Shown here one piece after another: positions 16,604-24,425 of a DNA stretch of 64,000 nt. The stretch is taken from NCBI RefSeq assembly GCF_000278255.1, contig NZ_JH725082.1, positions 23,904-87,903 on the forward strand, read 5' to 3'. Made by a program: the position numbers and the translations under genes. Origin of the DNA: Bartonella melophagi K-2C. Lineage in GTDB: Bacteria; Pseudomonadota; Alphaproteobacteria; Rhizobiales; Rhizobiaceae. The notes beneath the pieces were generated by a model that saw nothing but the letters and a program-made list of their open reading frames with translations, made no database searches and had not been told where the DNA came from. Positions within the stretch are counted from its first letter, which is position 1, and each line of letters starts with the position of its first letter.

Positions 16604-17823
16604 GTAAAACATTTGGAAAATGTAACGAAAATAACTAGATTATATCAGAGGAAACCTGGGTAAAATCTTTAAGCTGTAGTAACAGACTTGGTGATTGTAT
16701 TTTAATGTATTTGGTGCTTTTAAAATACCTAATCGTATATTGATTATCTGTTATGAGAAAATACAATGGAACACTTAAAAAGAGCACACAAATAGCACTA
16801 TTCTAGCTGTAAGGTTGCGAAGTTGTAGTACGAAGCAATATGTTTACGTAATGTATGATAGTTTAATGTATTTTTGAAGCAAGTTAAAAATAAATCCAAA
16901 AGCGTATCGGATTAATGATTAATAATAGTCAACTTGGTAAAAAGACAGGTTTTTCGTTATTTTTCAAGCATGATGGATTTCATTTTGTTTGTAAGTTATA
17001 TAGCTCTAGTTGTTACGTATTAAAATATTAAAAATCAATTACTTACAGTTCAATGATAAGCGCATACTTTAATTCAAAAGCAAAAATATATTTTAAACTA
17101 ATTTTTCAAGTATAACTTAGGATCATTTACTTCAATTTGTGAGTGTCAGTTTCGCTTGTTTAGTAAAAAAGAATGAATTCAGAAAAGAATTTGAGTTTTG
17201 TAAGCTAATATAAAAGAAAAATAAAGCATTATTAATAAATTTTGTTGCTAAAACTGTTTAGCCTTAGCCTAATATCTTTCTCATTTTTAAATCGGGAAAA
17301 GGTTGAAAGAAAACTTTTTGCAAAAGGTTTGGATATTTCACTTTATAGAAGATATTAACCCGGATAAAAAATATTCAAAACACAAAGCAAATAAAGAAAT
17401 ACTTCAAAGAGTGTGAAAAACCAATTATTATTCAACAATAAACAACATATTTTCAATGAGTTTAAAAGTATCTTTAATTAAAAAAATGAATTAAATTGGT
17501 TATGTTAAGCTGAACTTAAAACCTTTCTTAAAAAGCTTTGAAATTTACATTAAATGCCAATACAAACTTGAAATAGAAGATAAAAATAGCCAGGAAAAGA
17601 GAGAAAATTCCAAAAAGTAAGAACCCTATTCAAAAAAATAACTTCATTCCCCTACATCACTTTTTAATAACTCATTACAAGCTTATTCTGTTGTTTTAGA
17701 AGCTATAATTTATAATTAAAACACCATTTACAAAAGCATAAGTTATATAAATCTTCGAAAGATATTTATAAAATTCCGAGCAAAAATTAACAGAACTTCT
17801 TAACCAATTACATCTTATAAAGG
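16604..17823. other. 1.2-kb gene-free region between convergent genes
   Basis: The interval lies between the helicase gene and the convergent Omp-like gene. It is AT-rich, with no supported frame on either strand and no tRNA. It may hold decayed sequence or the extended 3' untranslated regions of both genes, but no relic was identified. Confidence 0.6.
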
Positions 17824-18645
17824 TCAGAATTTATAAGATACACCAACACGGAAATCATTGGTTTTATAATCAATTTCAAATTTATCTTTAATGAATTTCT
17901 TTTTACCAAAATTTGAGAAACGATATTCTGTACGTAAAACGAGATCATCCATCATTGCAAAATCAATACCACCACCAAAAGTATAACCAATCATTGCTTT
18001 GGTTTCATCCACTATTTTATCTTTTTTTACTTCGGTTGAGACCAAAAAGATATCTTGAATCTGCGTATAAGCAACACCACCAGCAATATAAGGCATGATA
18101 CGATCAACAGCAAAACCTATACGCATTCGTGTGGCTCCAGCCCACTTTTGTTTTAAAGTATGACTTATGGTTACAATAAATTTTTCTAATAATTCATTGC
18201 TTAACACTGCTTCTTGCAAAGGGTGCTGTCTCTGTACACCATGTTCCTCATCTTTCATTTTATATCCAGTCTGTCTGATAACCTTTGTATCTTTTTTATC
18301 AGACCAAATTACATCGGTGTCAACACCTAGAACAAGGCTATTATTAAGGTCAAAATTAGCTCCTGCGTAAAGACCACCCATAAACCCCGAAAGTTTGGGT
18401 AATAAATCTTTCTCAATCGATGATAATTTTGTAGAATCAACATCTTTTAAATTTAGAGCAGTCTTACTCGAAAAACCGCCAATTTGGCCACCGAAATAAA
18501 AACCTGTCCAAGAAAAAGAAGGAGCAACAACATTTGGTAAAACAACAGACATTGATTCTTGAGAAATTCTACTACTTTCTGCTTGAGCCACAGAAGATGC
18601 AACTAAAGTAAAAATAGATGCGGTAATTAAATATTTAGTATTCAT
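17824..18645 (-). CDS. Omp25/hemin-binding-like outer-membrane beta-barrel protein
   Basis: The start is taken at the ATG at 18645, preceded by GGAG; an in-frame TTG lies at 18657. The 273-residue protein has a signal peptide (MNTKYLITASIFTLVASSVAQA) and the barrel opening FSWTGFYFGGQIGG at about residues 44-57. Repeated amphipathic strands follow, for example VLGVDTDVIWS, WAGATRMRIGFA and LVLRTEYRFSNFG, and the terminal Phe in FRVGVSYKF is the usual insertion signal. This is the Omp25/31 family, whose Bartonella members include the hemin-binding (Hbp) proteins. Hemin binding by this protein is inferred from family only. A charged loop of about 50 residues (DTKVIRQ to LKQKW) forms a probable exposed segment. 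Confidence 0.85.
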   Translation of the reverse strand: MNTKYLITASIFTLVASSVAQAESSRISQESMSVVLPNVVAPSFSWTGFYFGGQIGGFSSKTALNLKDVDSTKLSSIEKDLLPKLSGFMGGLYAGANFDLNNSLVLGVDTDVIWSDKKDTKVIRQTGYKMKDEEHGVQRQHPLQEAVLSNELLEKFIVTISHTLKQKWAGATRMRIGFAVDRIMPYIAGGVAYTQIQDIFLVSTEVKKDKIVDETKAMIGYTFGGGIDFAMMDDLVLRTEYRFSNFGKKKFIKDKFEIDYKTNDFRVGVSYKF

Positions 18646-18677
18646 ATGTCGCTCCAAAATTACACACTAAACTACAT

Positions 18678-18722
18678 AATGATACATTTTTTTCATAAAA
18701 AATCTGTAGTAAAAATGATACA
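18678..18722 (-). promoter_or_regulatory. Repeated AATGATACA motif upstream of the Omp-like gene
   Basis: AATGATACA occurs at 18678-18686 and 18714-18722, 36 bases apart, within 80 bases of the Omp-like start. Repeats at this spacing upstream of a surface-protein gene could be operator sites. Hbp genes in Bartonella are known to respond to heme and iron, but these repeats were not matched to any known box. Confidence 0.3.
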
Positions 18723-18997
18723 AGTATAGGCAAAATGAAGTTCAACACAAAAAGCAATAACTTCTTCTCGTGCTTCAAAAATAAAATAAATATCAAACGT
18801 TTTGTATTTTTTATTTGCTCAAAAAAATCTGTCTATTATATTACGTTAATATGATGAGCAAAACTCTATTGTAATATGTCTTAAAATTAAGACTTTTTCT
18901 TCTCTAAAATTTTTCTAATCTGTGCAAGAGAAATAGACATTTATTTTGATATTTCATTCAAAGGCATAATTATACATTAAACGTGAACTTGGATAGC

Positions 18998-19313
18998 ATC
19001 AGTTCGGGCTTAACAAGAGGCATTTTAAAATTGATGAATATGGAAAACATTTATGTGGGTGAAAATCAATTCAGAAGAAAAACTAAAAAACATATAGAAT
19101 TTACAGAAGAAGAAAAGGAAAAGCTTCAAAAGTGATTATTACTCACCAAAGTATAAAAATCTACCAAAGTATGAAAGTAAAGTGATGTCGTGTTTTATGG
19201 AATGAATAGCATTTATCATCTTTTTACTGATCCTTATTTTGCATGTTTTATGGATGCGATGTATAATTATAATATCTTCCCACCTTTAAAACAGTGGTTT
19301 TCAAGAAAGTTAA
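18998..19313 (+). pseudogene. Decayed copy of the Rz1-like/small-membrane-protein region at 1187-1475
   Basis: This segment aligns by eye with the intact phage lysis genes at about 1187-1475. Shared landmarks include ATCAGTTC at the left, AGAAGAAAAACT, GAAGAAAAGGAAAAGCTTCAA and the membrane-helix codons around ATAGCATTTAT. The copy has in-frame stops (for example after the LQK codons near 19130) and small indels, so neither gene can be translated. It covers the end of the lipoprotein gene and essentially all of the small membrane-protein gene. It shows that a second element of the same phage family once sat here. Confidence 0.75.
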
Positions 19314-19416
19314 GTGTTTGTTGCTTGAATTATTTTGAAATATAATAGTAAAATACTCTTATTCTATAATAAAAACCGTAAAACATTATTTTTTAAAGAT
19401 ACACTGAAGGGGTATT

Positions 19417-20777
19417 ATGATATTTACTTCATTTAAATTAGAAAATTTCAAAGGGATAGGCGAACCTGTAGAAATAAATCTCTTAAGGGGAGGTAGAAGT
19501 TTTCCTTTTATTCTAGTGGGGAATAATGAATCAGGAAAAACGATACTTTGGAGGGTATTTGCTTCTTGTCACAGCTATGTTAGGGAAACAATTAACAGAT
19601 GAAGAGCTTGCTTCTATACGTCCCAAAATAGTTTATTTTAACAAAGGTATTATCTTATCTGCCACAATTTCAGTAGATGAAGCGGAGATTGAAAAATTAG
19701 CTAAGCTTAACGCACTGAAAAAAATCAAAGATGATTTCTTTGAAAATAACCGACTAAATTTATCTTTTGTATATTCATTTGCTAAGAGCTATTGCACAGA
19801 AAAGTGTGTAATGATCAACAATAAGGATTATGGAGATAAAACAACAACAGTTTCTTTTAACCTATATAAAGGACCATATTCCTGAAATCGTCTATTATGA
19901 TGATTTTATGTTTGACGTGCCTAATAAAATTAGGTTTTTAAAAACGGCAGCTCAAAGTTCAAATGAAGAAGTAAAACGGGACAGTTTGTTGAATGATAAA
20001 AAAATCTTTTATGACATAATATTTTTAATGATTTACTAATTGGTGCTCATAAACAGCAAACTGGGGGAAAAACTGAATTAAATATTAACTTTCAACGTGA
20101 TGTCGTTGATTGTGATAATAAAGACGCAATCAAGCAACGTCTATCTTCTATGAATAATTATCTTAATAGTGTTGTTACCAAAGATTGAGAAGACATTACA
20201 GGAGGAAAAACTGTATTTGATAGCTTTGGCATAGAACAAGTAACAGGATCAAATCCCAATTTTCTAGATTTTTGTTTGGATGTCAAAGCTAACGGTCGCA
20301 CTTTTTCTTTACATGAAAGAAGCAAAGGGTGCTGTTGGTTCTTTTACTTTAAAGTGTTTACAGATATTCGTACCAATAGGAGCAAAAATGGAACAATTTT
20401 CTTGTTGGATGAATCTGCAAGTAATCTACATATCTATCCCCAAGAAACAATATTACAATCTTTACAGAAATTATCAGGGTCTGATAACAATAGCGTGATT
20501 TATTCTACTCATTCTCCTTATTTGATTGAGGAGACTAAAGTGGATAATTTATGTTCGTAATGAAGCGTCTGATTGCGATCATCCTAAAATTCTATGTAGC
20601 AAAATTTTCAACTGGATAACAGCAGCGACGAAGGACGAAGTGTCGAAATCAGTTGAGCCTTTTTCACAGAAACTTGTGATGAATTGCGTTAAGCACTTTG
20701 GTAATAACCGGAAAGAAAGATTTTCACGACTTTGTAATTTTATTAAAGAAGTTTGTCTTCTTGCTGATTCTATCTAA
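19417..20777 (+). pseudogene. AAA/OLD-like ATPase gene, broken by several frameshifts and a stop
   Basis: The N-terminus reads MIFTSFKLENFKGIGEPVEI and has a Walker A motif, GNNESGKT, typical of RecF/OLD-type AAA ATPases. Coding then shifts to frame 2 (about 19570), to frame 3 (about 19850) and back to frame 2 (about 20040). An in-frame TGA lies at 20186-20188 and there is a further shift near 20550. The later part keeps a Walker B/D-loop region (TIFLLDESASNLHIYPQ) and the H-loop STHSPYLIEE. Intact relatives are SMC-like ATPases, some paired with TOPRIM nucleases in OLD/Gabija-type phage defence, others of unknown role. No TOPRIM domain is visible here. The gene lies between a lysis-gene relic and tRNA-Asn, so it was probably phage or island cargo. 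Confidence 0.85.
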
Positions 20778-20856
20778 AAAGTTATTAATTTAATACAGAA
20801 AATTCTCTGACAAACTATATTAAAAAATCTTATTTCCTAGCCTTATTGTTTTATCT

Positions 20857-20895
20857 CTAACTTTAATAAATATCAATAAAATCAATAGGCTATAG
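20857..20895 (+). repeat. Copy 2 of the ~40-bp tRNA-flanking sequence
   Basis: It matches 1521-1560 at about 33 of 40 aligned columns, with one gap and the identical 12-base core AATAAAATCAAT. It lies 12 bases from the encoded CCA end of tRNA-Asn, as copy 1 lies 15 bases from that of tRNA-Lys. It is read as the conserved end of a related integrated element. Confidence 0.55.
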
Positions 20896-20907
20896 ACAAA
20901 AAATAAA

Positions 20908-20982
20908 TGGCTCCCCGGGCCGGATTCGAACCAGCGACCAACCGGTTAACAGCCGGTTGCTCTACCACTGAGCTACCGAGGA
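20908..20982 (-). tRNA. tRNA-Asn (anticodon GTT)
   Basis: On the minus strand the 75 bases form a cloverleaf. The acceptor stem is TCCTCGG/CCGGGGA, the D arm is AGCTCAGTGGTAGAGC, the anticodon stem-loop ACCGGCTGTTAACCGGT gives anticodon GTT, and the T arm is CTGGTTCGAATCC. CCA is encoded. Its 3' end faces the decayed island. Confidence 0.97.
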
Positions 20983-21167
20983 ATAACACCAATTTATTTT
21001 AGTGCAAGGGCTATAGCAAAGCAATATTCATTTGCAAAGGGTAAAATTACTTTTTTTAAAAAAAATTTAAAATTATATAAAAAGAATAAAAATGATCCAA
21101 GAAAGATTACTGTATCTTGACGGATGCATTACCTTCCCTTATTGACAATTTTGATATTTATTGACGA

Positions 21168-21241
21168 GGCCTCGTGGCGGAATGGTTACGCAGAGGACTG
21201 CAAATCCTTGTATCCCGGTTCGATTCCGGGCGAGGCCTCCA
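21168..21241 (+). tRNA. tRNA-Cys (anticodon GCA)
   Basis: The 74 bases fold with acceptor stem GGCCTCG/CGAGGCC, D arm GGCGGAATGGTTACGC, anticodon loop CTGCAAA (anticodon GCA) and T arm CCCGGTTCGATTCCGGG, ending in encoded CCA. It is divergent from tRNA-Asn. Confidence 0.97.
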
Positions 21242-21447
21242 CTTAATTTCGATTAAAATAATTTTTTATTGAAGAGTATTCTTAATTTTTTGAGTGAAGT
21301 TACCTTTATATAGAAAATTAGCGCAATTAGAATCTTGTTATTGACTGTAACATGCTTTTTTGTCACATTCACAATAAAAGACATTACGCTTTTATTACCG
21401 CCATTTTGATTGTGGTTTTTGTTATGCATTAGGAGAAAAAACTAGTT

Positions 21448-22122
21448 ATGGTTGCAGATTTTGCAGAACTTCGCCGCAAAATGGTTGACAATCAAATTCG
21501 TACAGTAGATGTAACGGATTTATCGATTCTTGAGGCATTTTTAACGGTGCCGCGTGAAGATTTTGTGTCAGAAGACGTTAAAGATTTAAGTTATCTTGAT
21601 GGAGATATCGTTGTTTTTCCAGCGCAAGATGATTTACGCGCATGCTATTTGATGAAGCCTGCCTCTTTAGCAAAATTGCTACAACTTGCAGCTATAAAAC
21701 CATCAGATAGTGTGCTAAATATTGGTGCAAATAGTGGTTATTGTGCAGCGTTATTTTCAAAGATTGCTAGGTCTGTTGTTGCGTTGGAAAGCAATAAAAC
21801 GCTTGTAGAACAAGCAGATAAACTTTTAAAATATCATCAGTATGATAATGTGGTTGTTGTTCATGGACCATTAGAGCAGGGTTATGCTGCTAAGGGGCCT
21901 TATGATGTGATTTTTATAGAAGGTGCTGTTGATTTTATTCCTGATGGTATCTTTGATCAAATGGAAGAAGGTGGGCGTCTTGTTGTGGTTGAAGGGCATG
22001 GTGGCGCGGGTATTGCACAAATTTATATAAAAAAAGACAAGGTTATTTCAGTTCGTCGTAGCTTTAACCTTGCTGTAAAACCCCTTCCTGGTTTTTTAAA
22101 GACATTCGATTTTGTGTTTTAA
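21448..22122 (+). CDS. Protein-L-isoaspartate O-methyltransferase-like protein
   Basis: The 224-residue protein has the N-terminal helix RRKMVDNQIRTVDVTDLSILEAFLTVPREDFV common to the Pcm family. A SAM-binding Rossmann region follows (VLNIGANSGYCAALFSKIARSVVALES, about 89-115). The usual Pcm active-site stretch with an Ser/Gln-rich TISQP-type loop is replaced here by PAQDDLRACYLMKP, and the first SAM motif has NIGANSG rather than EIGTGSG. Repair of isoaspartate is therefore uncertain. In Rhizobiales this variant commonly sits directly before tolC, as it does here, with a short spacer, so the two are likely co-transcribed. Confidence 0.85.
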   Translation: MVADFAELRRKMVDNQIRTVDVTDLSILEAFLTVPREDFVSEDVKDLSYLDGDIVVFPAQDDLRACYLMKPASLAKLLQLAAIKPSDSVLNIGANSGYCAALFSKIARSVVALESNKTLVEQADKLLKYHQYDNVVVVHGPLEQGYAAKGPYDVIFIEGAVDFIPDGIFDQMEEGGRLVVVEGHGGAGIAQIYIKKDKVISVRRSFNLAVKPLPGFLKTFDFVF

Positions 22123-22180
22123 TATTTGATTTCATCCATGAATAAGCAAAGAGTTGTGTGGTAAGTTTAGGATTTATAGT

Positions 22181-23458
22181 GTGTTTAAAATAAATAAAAA
22201 ACTTCAGGTATGTTTGTTGCTAGTACTGGATGTTTTTATATCAGGATCCGCTCATGCTGGTACATTGAAAGATGCTTTAGCTGAAGCTTATGTGTATAAT
22301 GCCAAATTAAATAGCGAACGTGCTGTCGTACGTATATCAGATGATGATATGGTTGTTGCACGCTCAAATTTTTTGCCGCAAATTGAAGGGATTGGAACCT
22401 ATGGCCGGAATAATACCGTAACAGGTGGATCTATAGGGATAAAGTTGAGTCAAAGATTATTTGACGGTTTTGTGACGCAAAATACATTTTTTTCAGCTCA
22501 AGTTAAAACACAAGCGCAACGTGAATATCTTCGCAATGCTGAACAAAATATGTTTTTGGATGCTGTAACAGCATATGCTAATGTGTATAAAGCACGTCGT
22601 ATTGCTGATCTTCGTCGAGAAAATTTGGCTGCTCTTGAAGAACAAGTTCGTTCAAATGAAGCAAGGTTAAATGTAGGGGAAGGGGCTCGTGTGGATTTTG
22701 CTCAAGCACAGGCGGCGCGTTCTATAGCTGTTTCTGAATTTAGTCTCGCTTGTGCTGATGTGAAGGCAATGGAAGCCATTTATCGTCAAATCATTGGTTC
22801 AGATCCTGCACAGTTAGAACGCCCACCAGTGGCGACAGAGCTTCCGGAGAATCTTGATATTGGTTATCAAGTTGGTGATATCATGCATCCAGCGATTCTT
22901 TATGCAAGATATTTGACTGATGCCAGTTCTTATAATGTAAAAGCAAAAGAGGGGGCTTTGCTTCCTAGAGTAGATTTTTCCACAACAGTATCTTATAATC
23001 GAATTTATAGTGGCCCTGGTGAGAATGGGGTTTCTCAATCGGTTGGAGTTTCATTGAGTGTTCCAATTTTTGAAGGTGGGCGTACATCTGCGCAGGTTCG
23101 TCAATCGAAAGAGCAGTTTGAACAGGCTCGTCTCCAACTTACTGTAGCTCAAAATGATGTAAGACAAGCATTAACTGCTGCCTGGTTTCAGTTAGAGGGT
23201 GCACGTGCGTCTGTTATTGCTTATCGTGAGAGTGTTCGTGCTGCTGAAATTGCTCTTAAAGGTCGTATTCAAGAAAACCGAGTGGGACAAGCAACTACAT
23301 TAGATGTTTTGAACTCTCGAACTCAGTTGATTAATGCCCAAATTGCACTGGCAATTGCAGAACGGGATGTTGTGGTTGCAAGCTATAGTGTTCAATCTTC
23401 TATTGGAAAATTGACTGCAAATTATTTAGGTTTGAGGACGGTTAAATATACTCGCTGA
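22181..23458 (+). CDS. tolC: TolC-family outer-membrane efflux/secretion channel
   Basis: From the GTG at 22181, preceded by AGGA, the protein has 425 residues; a TTG at 22154 would add nine. A signal peptide ends near SGSAHA, followed by GTLKDALAEAYVYNAKL, the usual start of TolC proteins. The two-fold TolC repeat is seen: long helices rich in Ala, Gln and Arg, with beta-strand pieces such as GIGTYGRNNTVTGGSIGIKLSQRLFDGF and VDFSTTVSYN. It ends in LGLRTVKYTR. It forms a trimeric tunnel that joins inner-membrane pumps or type I exporters to the outside. No pump gene lies nearby, so it probably serves several partners. Confidence 0.94.
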   Translation: MFKINKKLQVCLLLVLDVFISGSAHAGTLKDALAEAYVYNAKLNSERAVVRISDDDMVVARSNFLPQIEGIGTYGRNNTVTGGSIGIKLSQRLFDGFVTQNTFFSAQVKTQAQREYLRNAEQNMFLDAVTAYANVYKARRIADLRRENLAALEEQVRSNEARLNVGEGARVDFAQAQAARSIAVSEFSLACADVKAMEAIYRQIIGSDPAQLERPPVATELPENLDIGYQVGDIMHPAILYARYLTDASSYNVKAKEGALLPRVDFSTTVSYNRIYSGPGENGVSQSVGVSLSVPIFEGGRTSAQVRQSKEQFEQARLQLTVAQNDVRQALTAAWFQLEGARASVIAYRESVRAAEIALKGRIQENRVGQATTLDVLNSRTQLINAQIALAIAERDVVVASYSVQSSIGKLTANYLGLRTVKYTR

Positions 23459-23691
23459 AACTACAAGCTGTGTGTATATAGTGATTAGCATTTAGGGGGT
23501 AAATAAATCAAATTGCTAATGATATTGAAAAATATATTGTTTACATGTAATCTCATTTTAGGCGGGAAAATTCACTTAACTAAGGAAAGAAAGTTGTGTG
23601 TGGCATCATATTTCGTATGAAGAGACATGGCAATCTTATAATTCTTTTATTACACTAATGCATTGTTTTGCGTTTTTAAGAGGTTTTTAAT

Positions 23692-24258
23692 ATGGTACAG
23701 AGTTCAAATGCGTTACGTGAGCCAAGTATGGATGAGATTTTAACATCTATTCGTGAAATCATTGAAGAGAATGCAGTTCAGGCTGATCATTTTGTAAATG
23801 AAACCCTTACTGATGCTTCTTCTGAAAAACACTCAGAGGTATCTTCAGAAGATGTTTGTGAAACCACTTTATCAGTTGATGATGCAATGAAAGCTTTGGC
23901 TGACCGTATTGGCCTTTCCTCTAATAACCAAGATTTTTCTCTGACTCAAGTGCAAGATAACACAAATGTAGAGGATAATACAGTTAGTATGGGTGTACAA
24001 GAAACGAAACTTTCTTCCGAAGAACAGGCTTCTGTTCATAAAACAAAACAATATAATACTAAGGCATTTATATCGCAGCAAGAAAATACAGTTTCTGATT
24101 ATGTAGAACTATCTCCATATTTTGTCTCTTCTGCAAAGAGAATTGCAGAGGACATTTTACGCCCGGCTATAGCGGAATGGTTACAGCGTCAATTGCCTGT
24201 TTTTGTTGAAAAGATTTTGCGTGAAGAGATAGCTAAGACAATTAAGGATTTACCTTAA
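23692..24258 (+). CDS. popZ: PopZ-like polar organising protein (DUF2497)
   Basis: The 188-residue protein has the two conserved ends of the PopZ/DUF2497 family. The N-terminal helix is EPSMDEILTSIREIIEEN (about 9-26). The C-terminal oligomerisation helices include SAKRIAEDILRPAIAEWL and LPVFVEKILREEIAKTI (about 147-186). Between them is an acidic, low-complexity linker rich in Ser, Glu, Gln and Thr, as expected for the disordered spacer. PopZ self-assembles at cell poles and anchors the chromosome origin in related alphaproteobacteria. The gene lies directly upstream of valS in the same direction, an arrangement common in this order. Confidence 0.88.
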   Translation: MVQSSNALREPSMDEILTSIREIIEENAVQADHFVNETLTDASSEKHSEVSSEDVCETTLSVDDAMKALADRIGLSSNNQDFSLTQVQDNTNVEDNTVSMGVQETKLSSEEQASVHKTKQYNTKAFISQQENTVSDYVELSPYFVSSAKRIAEDILRPAIAEWLQRQLPVFVEKILREEIAKTIKDLP

Positions 24259-24425
24259 GTGTTTGTTTGTTACTTTTAGCCATTTGGTATTTTCCTTTTA
24301 TTGTAAAAACTGATTTATAATTTTATGGGACCATTTTAAGTGGGTGACATTTGCGAATAATGTTTGCTGAGTATTAGGTTGTAAGTTACGTTTTTTAGTG
24401 GTGTTATGAGTAAGTGGGTAAAAGA

